Shown: piece after piece, positions 17,154 to 24,891 of the stretch
How the letters are laid out: every line of letters starts with the position of its first letter
Position numbering within the stretch: position 1 is the stretch's first letter
Assembly: GCA_021201185.1 (NCBI GenBank)
Contig: JAJQFJ010000069.1
Span: 1-38,432, forward strand
Reading direction: 5' to 3'
DNA: 38,432 bases
Source of the DNA: Clostridiales bacterium
GTDB lineage: Bacteria > Bacillota > Clostridia > Oscillospirales > Oscillospiraceae
Position numbers and translations under genes: made by a program
Notes under the pieces: model-generated
Told to the model about the DNA's origin: nothing
The model's database searches: none
What the model saw: the letters and a program-made list of their open reading frames with translations, nothing else

Positions 17154-18077
17154 ATGTCAGTACGCATTTTAGTCACCGACGGCATGGACGCCGGGGCGGT
17201 AGCCCGGTTGGAGCGGGACAGCTTTCAGGTCGTCCGCCAGTTCTACGAGCCGGAGGCTTTGGGGGAAGCCCTGCGGGGCTTCGACGTGGCCATTATCCGG
17301 TCGGCTACCAAAATCAGAGCGCCCCAGATCGACGCTGCCCGGGGCGGGCGGCTGAGGCTCATCATCCGGGCAGGGGTGGGAATGGACAATATCGACATTC
17401 CCTACGCCAACGCCGCCGGAATAGAGGTGCGCAACACCCCCAACGCCTCCTCCAACGCCGTGGCGGAGCTGGCCATCGCCCTGCTGTTCTCCTGCGCCCG
17501 GAGCATCTCCATCGCCGGACACACCATGCGCCAGCAGCGCTGGGAGAAGAAGACCTATTCCAGAGGCTTTGAGGTGGCGGGAAAGACCATGGGGGTCATC
17601 GGCTACGGGCGTATCGGTCAGCTGGTGGGGCGCAAGGCCCAGGCCCTGGGGATGGATGTCCTCTCCACTGTCCACCGCCGGAAGCCGGAGGGCTGCGAGT
17701 GCGAGACGATGCACTTCGTCCCCATGGAGGAGCTGCTCCGCCGCTCCGATGTGGTCGTCCTCTGCGCCCCCAGCGGGGAGCGGCCCCTGGTGGACCGGGA
17801 TTCCATCGCCCAGATGAAGGACGGCGTGGTCATCATCAACGTCTCCCGGGGGGCCAACGTGGACGAGGCCGCTCTGCTGGAGGCGCTGGAGAGCGGCAAG
17901 GTCCGGGCGGCTGGCCTGGACGTGTGGAACAGTGAAAAGAGCCCCAACTGGGCGCTGGTATCCCACCCCTCCGTGAGCTGCACCCCCCACATCGGGGCGG
18001 GAACAGCGGAGGCGCAAAAGCGCATCGGGGCGGAGCTGGTGAGCATCGTGGAAGCGTTCGCTCAGGCCCAAAGCTGA
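17154..18077 (+). CDS. serA: D-3-phosphoglycerate dehydrogenase, short form
   Basis: 307-residue NAD-dependent D-2-hydroxyacid dehydrogenase. The fold is shown by 'IIRAGVGMDNID' (catalytic Arg), the Rossmann motif 'GKTMGVIGYGRIGQLVG', 'VINVSRGANVDEAALLEAL' and the catalytic His in 'TPHIGAGTAEAQ'. It has no C-terminal ACT or regulatory domain, so it is the short type not expected to be feedback-inhibited through ACT. Position directly after serC supports phosphoglycerate as substrate, the first step of serine synthesis; sequence alone would allow another 2-hydroxyacid. The ATG at 17154 follows AAAGGGG; an earlier in-frame ATG is less suitable. Confidence 0.9.
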   Translation: MSVRILVTDGMDAGAVARLERDSFQVVRQFYEPEALGEALRGFDVAIIRSATKIRAPQIDAARGGRLRLIIRAGVGMDNIDIPYANAAGIEVRNTPNASSNAVAELAIALLFSCARSISIAGHTMRQQRWEKKTYSRGFEVAGKTMGVIGYGRIGQLVGRKAQALGMDVLSTVHRRKPEGCECETMHFVPMEELLRRSDVVVLCAPSGERPLVDRDSIAQMKDGVVIINVSRGANVDEAALLEALESGKVRAAGLDVWNSEKSPNWALVSHPSVSCTPHIGAGTAEAQKRIGAELVSIVEAFAQAQS

Positions 18078-18091
18078 ACAGAAAGACAGAC

Positions 18092-18127
18092 AAACCGCCC
18101 CCGGCGCAGCTGTGCCGGGGGCGGTTT
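18092..18127. terminator. Bidirectional terminator between serA and metQ
   Basis: Perfect 14-bp stem AAACCGCCCCCGGC (18092-18105 with 18114-18127), with short T/A ends on both sides. It lies between two convergent genes and can serve both. Confidence 0.8.
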
Positions 18128-18163
18128 CAGTTGGTTTACAGTGGTTTACAGGGCTGTGACCGC

Positions 18164-19144
18164 TCAGAAGATGGGCAGCACGTTGCCCTCATAGGTCGCC
18201 TCGATGTACTCCCGGACGGCCTCAGACTGGAGAGCCTCCACCAGAGCCTGAACGGCGGGGTTGTCCTCGTTGCCCTCCTTCACCACGATGACGTTGGCAT
18301 AGGTCTGGGCAGCCTCGGACTCGGCGTCCTCAGTGACCAGGGCGTCGGCGGCGGAGGAGAAGCCCGCCTGGAGGGCGTAGTTGCCGTTGATGGCGGCGAT
18401 GGCGCACTCGGTGGTCAGGTTGGGCAGCATGGCGGCCTCGACCTCCAGGAAGGACAGGTTATAGGGGTTGTCCACGATGTCGTTGGTGGTAGCCTCCAGG
18501 CCAACGCCGTCCGCCAGGGTGATCAGACCGGCGTCCTGGAGCAGCAGCAGAGCCCGGGCCTCGTTGGTGGCGTCGTTGGGCACGCCTACCACGTCGCCCT
18601 CCTCCAGCTCATCCAGAGAGGACTTGGTGCAGGGATAGATGCCGAAGGGCTCATAGTGGATGGCGGCCACGCTCACCAGATGGGTGCCGTTCTCCTCGTT
18701 GAACTGGTCCAGATAGGGCTGATGCTGGAAGTAGTTGACGTCCTCCTCGCCCTCCTCTACGGCGGTGTTGGGCACGATGTAGTCGTCATACTCGGTGATG
18801 ATCAGCTCGATGCCCTGCTCGGCCAGCACGTCCACCACCTGCTCCAGGATCTCAGCATGGGGGGTGGGAGAGGCGGCGACCCGAAGCACGGTGGTCTCGG
18901 AGTCGGCATCCTCGTCGCCGGAGGTCTCCTCGGCGTCGGCGTCAGCGTCCTCAGACTCCTCTGTGTCGGCGTCCTCGGTCTCCTCGGCGGTGTCCTCGGC
19001 CTCCTCGGTGGTGTCCTCGGCCTCCTCGGTGGTGGTGTCCTCGGTGGTGTCAGCGGTGGTGTCGGTGGTATCACCGCTGCCGCAGGCAGCCAGAGCCAGG
19101 GCCATCGCCAGAGCAAGGATCAGGGCAAGCAGTTTCTTCTTCAT
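18164..19144 (-). CDS. metQ: Methionine ABC transporter substrate-binding lipoprotein
   Basis: 326-residue surface lipoprotein of the NlpA/MetQ family that captures methionine for MetNI. A lipobox signal peptide occupies residues 1-21 ('LALAACGSG', Cys near 21). Residues from about 22 to 85 are an unusually long low-complexity linker made almost only of T, E, D and A. The binding domain starts at 'TVLRVAASPTPHAEILE' and carries 'NYFQHQPYLDQFN', 'IYPCTKSSLDEL' and 'GVPNDATNEARAL', all typical of the family. It is the last gene of the metNIQ operon. Substrate is supported by the methionine T-box upstream. Confidence 0.93.
   Translation of the reverse strand: MKKKLLALILALAMALALAACGSGDTTDTTADTTEDTTTEEAEDTTEEAEDTAEETEDADTEESEDADADAEETSGDEDADSETTVLRVAASPTPHAEILEQVVDVLAEQGIELIITEYDDYIVPNTAVEEGEEDVNYFQHQPYLDQFNEENGTHLVSVAAIHYEPFGIYPCTKSSLDELEEGDVVGVPNDATNEARALLLLQDAGLITLADGVGLEATTNDIVDNPYNLSFLEVEAAMLPNLTTECAIAAINGNYALQAGFSSAADALVTEDAESEAAQTYANVIVVKEGNEDNPAVQALVEALQSEAVREYIEATYEGNVLPIF
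18992..19031 (-). repeat. Tandem 21-base repeat in the metQ linker
   Basis: Two copies of GTCCTCGGCCTCCTCGGTG (18992-19010 and 19013-19031) are spaced 21 bases apart, within a wider degenerate GTCCTC-type region (about 18890-19075) that encodes the acidic Thr/Glu linker. It probably arose by slippage, so linker length may vary between strains. Confidence 0.65.
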
Positions 19145-19175
19145 GGTGTGTTCCTCCTTACGATAAGAGATGTGA

Positions 19176-19859
19176 TTATTTCAAACGCTTGTCGGTGTGG
19201 GCCGACACGCGGCTGAAAACGGACTGGATAATCTGCACCAGCACGATGAGCAGGATGACGGTGATGAACAGCATGGAGTCCACCTTCCGGTTGTAGCCGT
19301 AGCGGATGGCCAGGTTGCCCAGGCCGCCCGCGCCCACCGCTCCTGCAATGGCGGTGTAGGACAGGATGGTGATCATGGAGATGGAGGCCCCCAGGATGAG
19401 GGAGGGCCGGGCCTCCGGGAGATAGACCTTCCAGATGATCTGGAAGGTGGACGCCCCCATGGACTGGGCCGCCTCCACCACACCGGCGTCCACCTCGCTG
19501 AGGGAGCTCTCCACCATCCGGGCGATAAAGGGGGCGGCGGAGATGACCAGGGGGACGATGGCCCCCTTTACGCCGATCTTGGTGCCTACGATGAGCTTGG
19601 TGAAGTCCATCAGGACGATCATCAGGATGATAAAGGGCAGGGACCGGCCCACGTTGATAATCCAGCCCACCACCTGGTTGAACCGCTTGTGGGGCCGGAT
19701 GCCGTGCTCTCCCGTGAGGATGAGCAATATCCCCAGGGGCAGGCCCAGCAGATAGGCAAAGACGGTGGAGACGCCCACCATCACCAGAGTGTTCAGGGTC
19801 TCCTCCCAGAGCAGGGCGCCGTACTGCTCCCAAAAGGCGGCGGTAAATACCTCAAGCAT
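19176..19859 (-). CDS. metI: Methionine ABC transporter permease
   Basis: 227-residue inner-membrane permease with about five transmembrane helices. It carries the MetI signatures 'ETLNTLVMVGVSTVFAYLLGLPLG', the 'GRSLPFIIL' stretch, and the EAA loop 'EAAQSMGASTFQIIWKVYLPEA' that docks on MetN. Its ATG at 19859 overlaps the metN end by eight bases, and metQ follows 31 bases later. Length is normal. Confidence 0.95.
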   Translation of the reverse strand: MLEVFTAAFWEQYGALLWEETLNTLVMVGVSTVFAYLLGLPLGILLILTGEHGIRPHKRFNQVVGWIINVGRSLPFIILMIVLMDFTKLIVGTKIGVKGAIVPLVISAAPFIARMVESSLSEVDAGVVEAAQSMGASTFQIIWKVYLPEARPSLILGASISMITILSYTAIAGAVGAGGLGNLAIRYGYNRKVDSMLFITVILLIVLVQIIQSVFSRVSAHTDKRLK

Positions 19860-20871
19860 CGTTTTCTACCTCCTCTGCGGTGATCTGGGGCTGGGAACGG
19901 ATGTAGCTCAGGGCCTTGGCGGCCTCGTTGGGGTCCTCCGGCAGACCCAGGAGCATGGTGCCGAAGGCCTTGCCGTCGATGTTCCGGGTGTCCGCTCCCA
20001 GGATGTTCACCTTCACCCCGCAGTCGATGGCGAGGGAGGCGATCAGGGGCTGATAGGCGGTGCCGCCGTTGAAGGCTACCCGCACCGTCCGGCTGCCGTG
20101 GGCGGCCACTATAGTCTCCGGCACGCCGTTGGGATAGACCAGCCGCCGGGCGGCGTCCGTCTTGGGATTGGAGAAGATGTCGGTGACCAGCCCCTCCTCG
20201 ACGATGGAGCCGTTGTCCAGGATAGCCACCCGGCCGCAGATCTCCTCGATGACGCTCATCTGGTGGGTGATGACCACCACGGTCACCCCCAGCTTCTGGT
20301 TCAATTCCTTGAGCAGGGCCAGGATGGAGGCGGTGGTGGTGGGGTCCAGGGCGGAGGTGGCCTCGTCGCACAGCAGCACCTTGGGGTCGGTGGCTAGGGC
20401 CCGGGCGATGGCCACCCGCTGACACTGTCCGCCGGAGAGCTGCACCGGGTAGGCGTCCGCCTTGGACTCCAGCCCTACGATCTCCAGCAGCTCCAGCGCC
20501 CGCTGCTTTGCCTTGGCCCTGGGGACGCCGCTGATCTCCATGGGGAAGCAGACGTTGGCCAGGCAGGTGCGCTGCATGAGAAGGTTGAAGCTCTGAAAAA
20601 TCATGGTCACAGACCGGCGGGCCTTCCGCAGCTCCTTCTCGGAGAGGGCGGTCATCTCCTGGCCGTTGACCACCACGCTCCCCTGGGTGGGACGCTCCAG
20701 CAGGTTCAGACACCGCACCAGGGTGCTCTTCCCCGCCCCGGACAGGCCGATAATGCCGTAGATCTCTCCCTCCTGTACGTCCAGGTTGATGCCCCTCAGT
20801 GCGTCCAGGGAGTGCTCCCCCTCGCCGAAGGTCTTGGTCAGATGCCGGACACGAATAATGGACTCACTCAC
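19852..20871 (-). CDS. metN: Methionine ABC transporter ATP-binding protein
   Basis: 339-residue ATPase driving methionine import. Walker A 'GLSGAGKST' is at 42-50, ABC signature 'LSGGQ' at 145-149 (followed by Cys150 where Lys is more usual), and Walker B 'VLLCDEAT' near 165-172. The C-terminal region from about 260 ('VRVAFNGGTAYQPLIASLA...VNILGADTRNIDGKAFG') is the NIL/ACT-like domain through which methionine inhibits MetN. The start is GTG at 20871, with AAAGGAGA about 10 bases upstream. The gene lies directly downstream of a T-box terminator, so expression should rise when tRNA-Met is uncharged. Confidence 0.95.
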   Translation of the reverse strand: MSESIIRVRHLTKTFGEGEHSLDALRGINLDVQEGEIYGIIGLSGAGKSTLVRCLNLLERPTQGSVVVNGQEMTALSEKELRKARRSVTMIFQSFNLLMQRTCLANVCFPMEISGVPRAKAKQRALELLEIVGLESKADAYPVQLSGGQCQRVAIARALATDPKVLLCDEATSALDPTTTASILALLKELNQKLGVTVVVITHQMSVIEEICGRVAILDNGSIVEEGLVTDIFSNPKTDAARRLVYPNGVPETIVAAHGSRTVRVAFNGGTAYQPLIASLAIDCGVKVNILGADTRNIDGKAFGTMLLGLPEDPNEAAKALSYIRSQPQITAEEVENDA

Positions 20872-20909
20872 AGGCGGCAGTCTCCTTTCTCCATACCGTA
20901 AAAGTAAAT

Positions 20910-21195
20910 AAAAAAGCCCCTGAAGCGATTCGCTTCAAGGACGTGCGCCGATGCGCCGTGGTACCACCTTGATTCACCGGCCCCTCACGGAACCGGCCTT
21001 ACAGAGTTCCATCAAACTCCTGCGCGATGACGGGCGCACCCGTCGCAGCCTATATGGGAAATCACAGTCGGCTGCGCAACTCCAAGGCCATGTTCAGCAA
21101 GCCCTTCCGTGCCTCTTTTCACCAACCGAGGCTCTCTGGGACGTATCTGCCTGCCTACTCTCCTCTTCATCGTCTTTCGGGGATTCAATTTTGCT
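20910..21195 (-). ncRNA. T-box leader, probably methionine-specific
   Basis: Read on the minus strand. The conserved T-box AAGGTGGTACCACGG lies at 20956-20970. It is followed by a terminator hairpin (20917-20940, stem around GAAGCG/CGCTTC) and a run of T residues (20910-20915). Upstream is a long stem I region with an AGTAG-type motif, and the sequence GAACATGG places an AUG in the expected specifier position (21089-21091). A strong promoter lies at 21204-21233. Uncharged tRNA-Met would stabilise the antiterminator and permit metNIQ transcription. The specifier assignment was made by eye; the T-box itself is secure. Confidence 0.9.
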
Positions 21196-21203
21196 TGTGG
21201 AGC

Positions 21204-21233
21204 ATCATACCACGCATTTCCCCACCTTGTCAA
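21204..21233 (-). promoter_or_regulatory. Promoter for the T-box/metNIQ transcript
   Basis: Minus strand TTGACA (21228-21233), 18 bases, TATGAT (21204-21209). It is placed to start RNA just ahead of the T-box stem I. Confidence 0.85.
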
Positions 21234-21301
21234 TAGGGAAGTGCGGCTTTTGAGAAGAAATTTTTTGAAATGGGCGGCGCAAAATATTTCTCCAACTCCC
21301 C

Positions 21302-21330
21302 TTGACAATCCGGGCAAAGAGGTATATTAT
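21302..21330 (+). promoter_or_regulatory. Promoter for cysK
   Basis: Consensus TTGACA (21302-21307), 17 bases, TATTAT (21325-21330). The predicted start leaves a leader of about 130 bases before cysK. Confidence 0.85.
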
Positions 21331-21359
21331 CCCATTAAACCCACTAGGGAGGTTGGTTT

Positions 21360-21407
21360 ATGAAACAGAAAATCCGGCTCACCCGGCGATGTCGGCCCGA
21401 TCGCTGA
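21360..21407 (+). CDS. Putative 15-residue leader peptide upstream of cysK
   Basis: Short frame MKQKIRLTRRCRPDR with a well-placed AGGGAGG ribosome site 7 bases before its ATG, between the cysK promoter and cysK. It is Arg-rich, and its one Cys codon follows CGG and CGA arginine codons. The stop lies inside a segment that can pair (GCCCG 21395-21399 with CGGGC 21421-21425), with cysK starting 58 bases later. Translation-dependent control of cysK by Cys-tRNA supply is possible but is inference from position and ribosome site only; it could be a chance frame. Confidence 0.4.
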   Translation: MKQKIRLTRRCRPDR

Positions 21408-21465
21408 CCAAACCCGCCAACGGGCGCAGAACCATAAAACAGACGATCATCAGGAGGAATGAACC

Positions 21466-22398
21466 ATGTCCAATATCTATACATCCGCCGACCAGCTCAT
21501 CGGCAAGACCCCGCTGCTGGAGCTCACCCATCTGGAGCGCAAGTATGGCCTGAAGGCCCGGCTCCTGGGCAAGCTGGAGTATCTGAATCCCGCCGGCTCC
21601 GTGAAGGACCGGATCGCCAAGGCCATGATCGACGATGCCGAGGAAAAGGGCCTGCTGAAGGAGGGCTCCGTCATCATCGAGCCCACCTCCGGCAACACGG
21701 GCATCGGCCTGGCCTCGGTGGCCGCCGCCCGGGGCTACCGCATCATCATCGTCATGCCCGAGACCATGAGCGTGGAGCGTCGCCAGCTGATGAAGGCCTA
21801 CGGCGCGGAACTGGTGCTCACCGACGGGGCCAAGGGGATGAAGGGGGCCATCGCCAAAGCCGACGAGCTGGCGCAGGAAATCCCCAACAGCTTTATCCCC
21901 GGCCAGTTTGTCAATCCCGCCAACCCTGCCGTCCACAGAGCCACCACCGGCCCGGAGATTTGGGCGGATACGGACGGCCAGGTGGACGTGTTCGTGGCCG
22001 GTGTGGGCACCGGCGGCACCGTCACCGGCGTGGGCGAGTATTTGAAGGGACAGAATCCCGCTGTCCAGGTGGTGGCGGTGGAGCCCGCCTCCTCCCCGGT
22101 GCTGAGCAAGGGGGTGGGCGGCGCCCACAAGATTCAGGGCATCGGCGCAGGATTTGTCCCCGATGTGCTCAACACCGGCATCTATGACGAGGTCGTCCCT
22201 GTGACCAACGAGGACGCCTTTGCCACCGGCAAGGAGTTCGGCAGAGCCGAGGGAGTGCTGGTGGGCATCTCCTCCGGGGCCGCCCTGTGGGCGGGGCTGC
22301 AGATCGCCCAGCGCCCGGAGAACGAGGGCAAGACCATCGTGGTGCTCCTCCCGGACACCGGCGACCGGTACCTCTCCACCCCCCTGTTTGCGGACTGA
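21466..22398 (+). CDS. cysK: Cysteine synthase (O-acetylserine sulfhydrylase)
   Basis: 310-residue PLP enzyme making cysteine from O-acetylserine and sulfide. The Schiff-base lysine is in '[11 protein letters not shown]', the phosphate-binding loop and substrate loop in '[12 protein letters not shown]' and '[10 protein letters not shown]', and the C-terminal 'GISSGAA' is present. Length is normal. The ATG at 21466 follows AGGAGG. It diverges from metNIQ and lies near serCA, so precursor supply, cysteine synthesis and methionine uptake cluster within 6 kb. No cysE is seen. Confidence 0.95.
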   Translation: MSNIYTSADQLIGKTPLLELTHLERKYGLKARLLGKLEYLNPAGSVKDRIAKAMIDDAEEKGLLKEGSVIIEPTSGNTGIGLASVAAARGYRIIIVMPETMSVERRQLMKAYGAELVLTDGAKGMKGAIAKADELAQEIPNSFIPGQFVNPANPAVHRATTGPEIWADTDGQVDVFVAGVGTGGTVTGVGEYLKGQNPAVQVVAVEPASSPVLSKGVGGAHKIQGIGAGFVPDVLNTGIYDEVVPVTNEDAFATGKEFGRAEGVLVGISSGAALWAGLQIAQRPENEGKTIVVLLPDTGDRYLSTPLFAD

Positions 22399-22430
22399 CA
22401 GATTTTCCCGATTCTCATCCTCTTTCCTCT

Positions 22431-22464
22431 GAGCCGCCCCGGAGCGTCGTCTCCGGGGCGGCTC
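22431..22464 (+). terminator. Terminator after cysK
   Basis: Perfect 14-bp stem GAGCCGCCCCGGAG (22431-22444) with 22451-22464, six-base loop. The tail is only weakly T-rich. Confidence 0.7.
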
Positions 22465-22487
22465 GTGCGTTTCGTCAGAAAAACGGA

Positions 22488-22516
22488 TTGCGGCTGCTTT
22501 GGGAACGTGCTATCAT
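22488..22516 (+). promoter_or_regulatory. Promoter for DUF1294 gene
   Basis: TTGCGG (22488-22493), 17 bases, TATCAT (22511-22516). Confidence 0.5.
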
Positions 22517-22593
22517 ATTGGCGGAAAACCGGGTCCTTTTCTGCCGGTCAGGACACGGTTGCGGATACCTCTGTGGGACAGGGAGGCGTTACC

Positions 22594-22863
22594 ATGGGAA
22601 GCTGGATATGGCTCTATCTGGCGATCATCAATGTGGCGGGATTTGCCGTCATGGGTGCAGACAAGCGCCGGGCCAGGCGGGGAAGCTGGCGTATCCCGGA
22701 GCGGACGCTGTTCGCTGTGGCCCTGGCGGGGGGCAGTCTGGGGGTCCTGCTGGGGATGCGCCTCTTTCACCACAAGACCCGGCACTGGTACTTCGTGGTG
22801 GGGGTCCCCCTGATCCTGGCGGTCCAGGTCATTCTGGCCGTGGCGCTGGGCCGGATGCTCTGA
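22594..22863 (+). CDS. DUF1294 family small membrane protein
   Basis: 89-residue protein with two to three hydrophobic helices. The stretch 'DKRRARRGSWRIPERTLF...GGSLGVLLGMRLFHHKTRH' is the hallmark of DUF1294, a membrane family of unknown function. The ATG at 22594 has GGGAGG about 9 bases upstream; the longer frame runs back through the promoter and is rejected. It is a single-gene unit: the exporter downstream has its own promoter. Confidence 0.88.
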   Translation: MGSWIWLYLAIINVAGFAVMGADKRRARRGSWRIPERTLFAVALAGGSLGVLLGMRLFHHKTRHWYFVVGVPLILAVQVILAVALGRML

Positions 22864-22896
22864 CAGGCGGGGAGCCGAAGAAACCGCTGTCCCCGC

Positions 22897-22925
22897 TTGC
22901 GCCAGGGAACCCTCTTTGCTATAAT
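22897..22925 (+). promoter_or_regulatory. Promoter for the ThrE-type exporter
   Basis: TTGCGC (22897-22902), 17 bases, and a perfect extended -10 TGCTATAAT ending at 22925. Confidence 0.8.
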
Positions 22926-22967
22926 ATTTTTGACCGGGCGGAGAGACCCGGCGGGGAGGAACTGCTT

Positions 22968-23735
22968 ATGAATGATTTGAACTTTCTTCTGGACTTCATC
23001 CTGAAATTCAGCGAGCGGATGCTGGTCAGCGGGGCCAACCTGGAGCGGCTGGACAACTGCGTCTACCACATCTGCGACGCCTACGGCTGTCAGGATGTCC
23101 ATTTCTTCGCGCTCAACTGCTATGTCAGCCTGAGCATGAAGGACGCCGACGGGAACCGGGTCACCGGACAGCGGTGCATCTGGGCGGGTACAGACACCCA
23201 TCTGGAGCTTCTGAGCCATCTGAACCAGCTCTCCCGGCAGATCTGCGCCGAAAAACCGGAGCCGTCCAGCCTGGAGGGTCTGCTGGACGAGGCGGGGAAC
23301 GCCCGGGGCTATTCTCAGCCCATGCTGCTGGTGGGCTTCCTGGTGGCCATGGCCGGTCTGACCGGGGTGTTCGACGGGAGCCTGAAGGACCTGGCTATCA
23401 TCCTGCTCAACACGGTCCTCATGTTCCTGGCCGGTCGGTTCCTGCGGCAGATCGTGTTCAACAAGATCGTTTTCAACGTCCTGTGCGCCTTTGTGTCCGG
23501 GAGCATTGCCATCGGTGCCCAGGCCCTGGGGCTGGCGGACAATCTCTATACCGTCATGATCGTCAACAGCATGATGCTCATTCCCGGTATCTCCATGGTC
23601 AACTCCTTCCGAAATATCCTCTGCGGCAACGAGATCAACGGTCTGGTGGAGTTCTTCAAGGTTATTTTGGAGACGATGGCTATTGTAGGCGGCTTTATTC
23701 TGAGTATTTATCTGTTTGGGGGTGGCGTGGCATGA
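22968..23735 (+). CDS. Threonine/serine exporter family protein, larger (ThrE/DUF1212) subunit
   Basis: 255-residue protein of the ThrE N-terminal family. A cytoplasmic N-terminal part ('SGANLERLDNCVYHICDAYG', 'FFALNCYVSLSM') is followed by about five transmembrane helices from residue 115. In Corynebacterium one ThrE protein carries both halves; here, as in many Firmicutes, the second half is a separate overlapping gene. The role would be export of threonine, serine or small metabolites; the substrate is not shown by sequence. The ATG at 22968 follows GGGGAGGA by about 8 bases. Confidence 0.88.
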   Translation: MNDLNFLLDFILKFSERMLVSGANLERLDNCVYHICDAYGCQDVHFFALNCYVSLSMKDADGNRVTGQRCIWAGTDTHLELLSHLNQLSRQICAEKPEPSSLEGLLDEAGNARGYSQPMLLVGFLVAMAGLTGVFDGSLKDLAIILLNTVLMFLAGRFLRQIVFNKIVFNVLCAFVSGSIAIGAQALGLADNLYTVMIVNSMMLIPGISMVNSFRNILCGNEINGLVEFFKVILETMAIVGGFILSIYLFGGGVA

Positions 23736-24214
23736 TGGAAGCGGTCAAGCTGGTGATTTGTTCCTTTTTCTCCTCCCTGGGCTTCGGGATCGTGTTCCGC
23801 ATGGAGCGGAAATACCTTCTCATTGCCGGGCTCAGCGGCGGGCTGACGAGAATCGTCTATCTGCTCCTGTCCCAGGTCACGTCGGAGATGTTCATCATCT
23901 GCTTCCTGTCGGCTGTAGCGGCGTCTGTCTTCTCGGAGATCATGGCGGTGCGGACGAAAAACCCGTCCACCGTCTTTATCTACCCCTCCATCGTCCCCCT
24001 GCTCCCCGGCGGCACTCTCTACTATTCCATCGTGGGCCTGATGCTCCAGGACACCGGAATGGTCGCTGAAAATCTCGTCCCCTGCCTCCACTCCCTGGCC
24101 GGGCTGAGCATCGGCTTTATCGTCATCTCCATCTTCATGCACTACCGGAGGCGCTACCGTTTCCGGATGAGCCGGAAGCTGCTGGGCCGCTTTGTCAAAG
24201 GCGTCCGGGGGTGA
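23732..24214 (+). CDS. Threonine/serine exporter family protein, smaller (ThrE C-terminal/DUF3815) subunit
   Basis: 160-residue membrane protein with about four to five helices, matching the C-terminal half of ThrE: 'GFGIVFRMERKYLLIAGLSGGLTRIVYLLL', 'ASVFSEIMAVRTKNPSTVFIYPSIVPLLPGGTLYYS'. The start overlaps the larger subunit's stop (ATGA), showing translational coupling and a likely two-subunit exporter. A second ATG follows immediately, so the exact first residue is uncertain by one. Confidence 0.88.
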   Translation: MMEAVKLVICSFFSSLGFGIVFRMERKYLLIAGLSGGLTRIVYLLLSQVTSEMFIICFLSAVAASVFSEIMAVRTKNPSTVFIYPSIVPLLPGGTLYYSIVGLMLQDTGMVAENLVPCLHSLAGLSIGFIVISIFMHYRRRYRFRMSRKLLGRFVKGVRG

Positions 24215-24250
24215 GCCGTCCGGCTGCCTGTTGTACATTGTCCGGCACAA

Positions 24251-24284
24251 AACCGCCTGCGCTCTCAAAGACGCGCAGGCGGTT
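24251..24284 (+). terminator. Terminator after exporter genes
   Basis: Perfect 12-bp stem AACCGCCTGCGC (24251-24262) with 24273-24284. The tail TTGTCACATTT is moderately T-rich. Confidence 0.65.
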
Positions 24285-24312
24285 GTCACATTTCCGGAAA
24301 AAACGGTAGAGT
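24283..24312 (+). promoter_or_regulatory. Promoter for the sigma factor gene
   Basis: TTGTCA (24283-24288), 18 bases, TAGAGT (24307-24312). The -35 overlaps the end of the terminator stem. If the sigma factor is autoregulated, another promoter type could be hidden here. Confidence 0.45.
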
Positions 24313-24333
24313 ATCTTTGAGGGAGGTGAGCAG

Positions 24334-24891
24334 ATGGAGGACAGAGAGATCATTGCCCTGTTTCAGGCCCGGAGCCAGGAGGCGGTGACAGCCCTGAGCG
24401 ACAAATACGGCCCCCTGTGCCGCCGAGTGGTGGGGCACATTTTGGAAAGCCGGGAGGATACAGAGGAATGTCTCAACGACACCTGGCTGGCGGTGTGGAA
24501 CGCCATCCCGCCCCAGGAGCCGGACCCTCTCTCCGCCTGGGTCTGCCGTCTGGCCCGGAACCAGGCGCTGAAACGCTACCGGTACAACATCGCCGCCCGG
24601 CGGGACAGCCGGGGAGACGCGCCCCTGGAGGAGCTGGAGGGGTGTCTCCCGGCGGCGGGCTCGGTGGAGGACGCCCTGTCCGGGCAGGAGCTGACCCGGC
24701 TGCTGGACCGGTTTCTGGACGGCCTCAGCCGAAAGGACCGGACCCTGTTTGTCCGGCGGTACTGGTATGCCGACCCGGTGAAGGACATCGCCGGGGCCTG
24801 CCACATGACACCCAACCACGTCTCCGTCCGGCTGGCCCGCCTCCGGGCGCAGCTGCGGCGGGAGCTGGAACAGAAGGAGATTTTTCCATGA
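24334..24891 (+). CDS. ECF-type RNA polymerase sigma factor
   Basis: 185-residue sigma-70 family protein with only regions 2 and 4. Region 2 covers 'ALSDKYGPLCRRVVGHILESREDTEECLNDTWLAVWNAI'. Region 4 is at about 130-178: 'GLSRKDRTLFVRRYWYADPVKDIAGACHMTPNHVSVRLARLRAQL', with its helix-turn-helix. The ATG at 24334 follows GGGAGGTGAG. It overlaps the next gene (ATGA), which encodes a membrane protein placed like a cognate anti-sigma factor. Confidence 0.93.
   Translation: MEDREIIALFQARSQEAVTALSDKYGPLCRRVVGHILESREDTEECLNDTWLAVWNAIPPQEPDPLSAWVCRLARNQALKRYRYNIAARRDSRGDAPLEELEGCLPAAGSVEDALSGQELTRLLDRFLDGLSRKDRTLFVRRYWYADPVKDIAGACHMTPNHVSVRLARLRAQLRRELEQKEIFP

Noticed and set aside
20872..21240. SAM riboswitch upstream of metN
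   Set aside because: The conserved GGTGGTACCACG core and following terminator identify a T-box instead.
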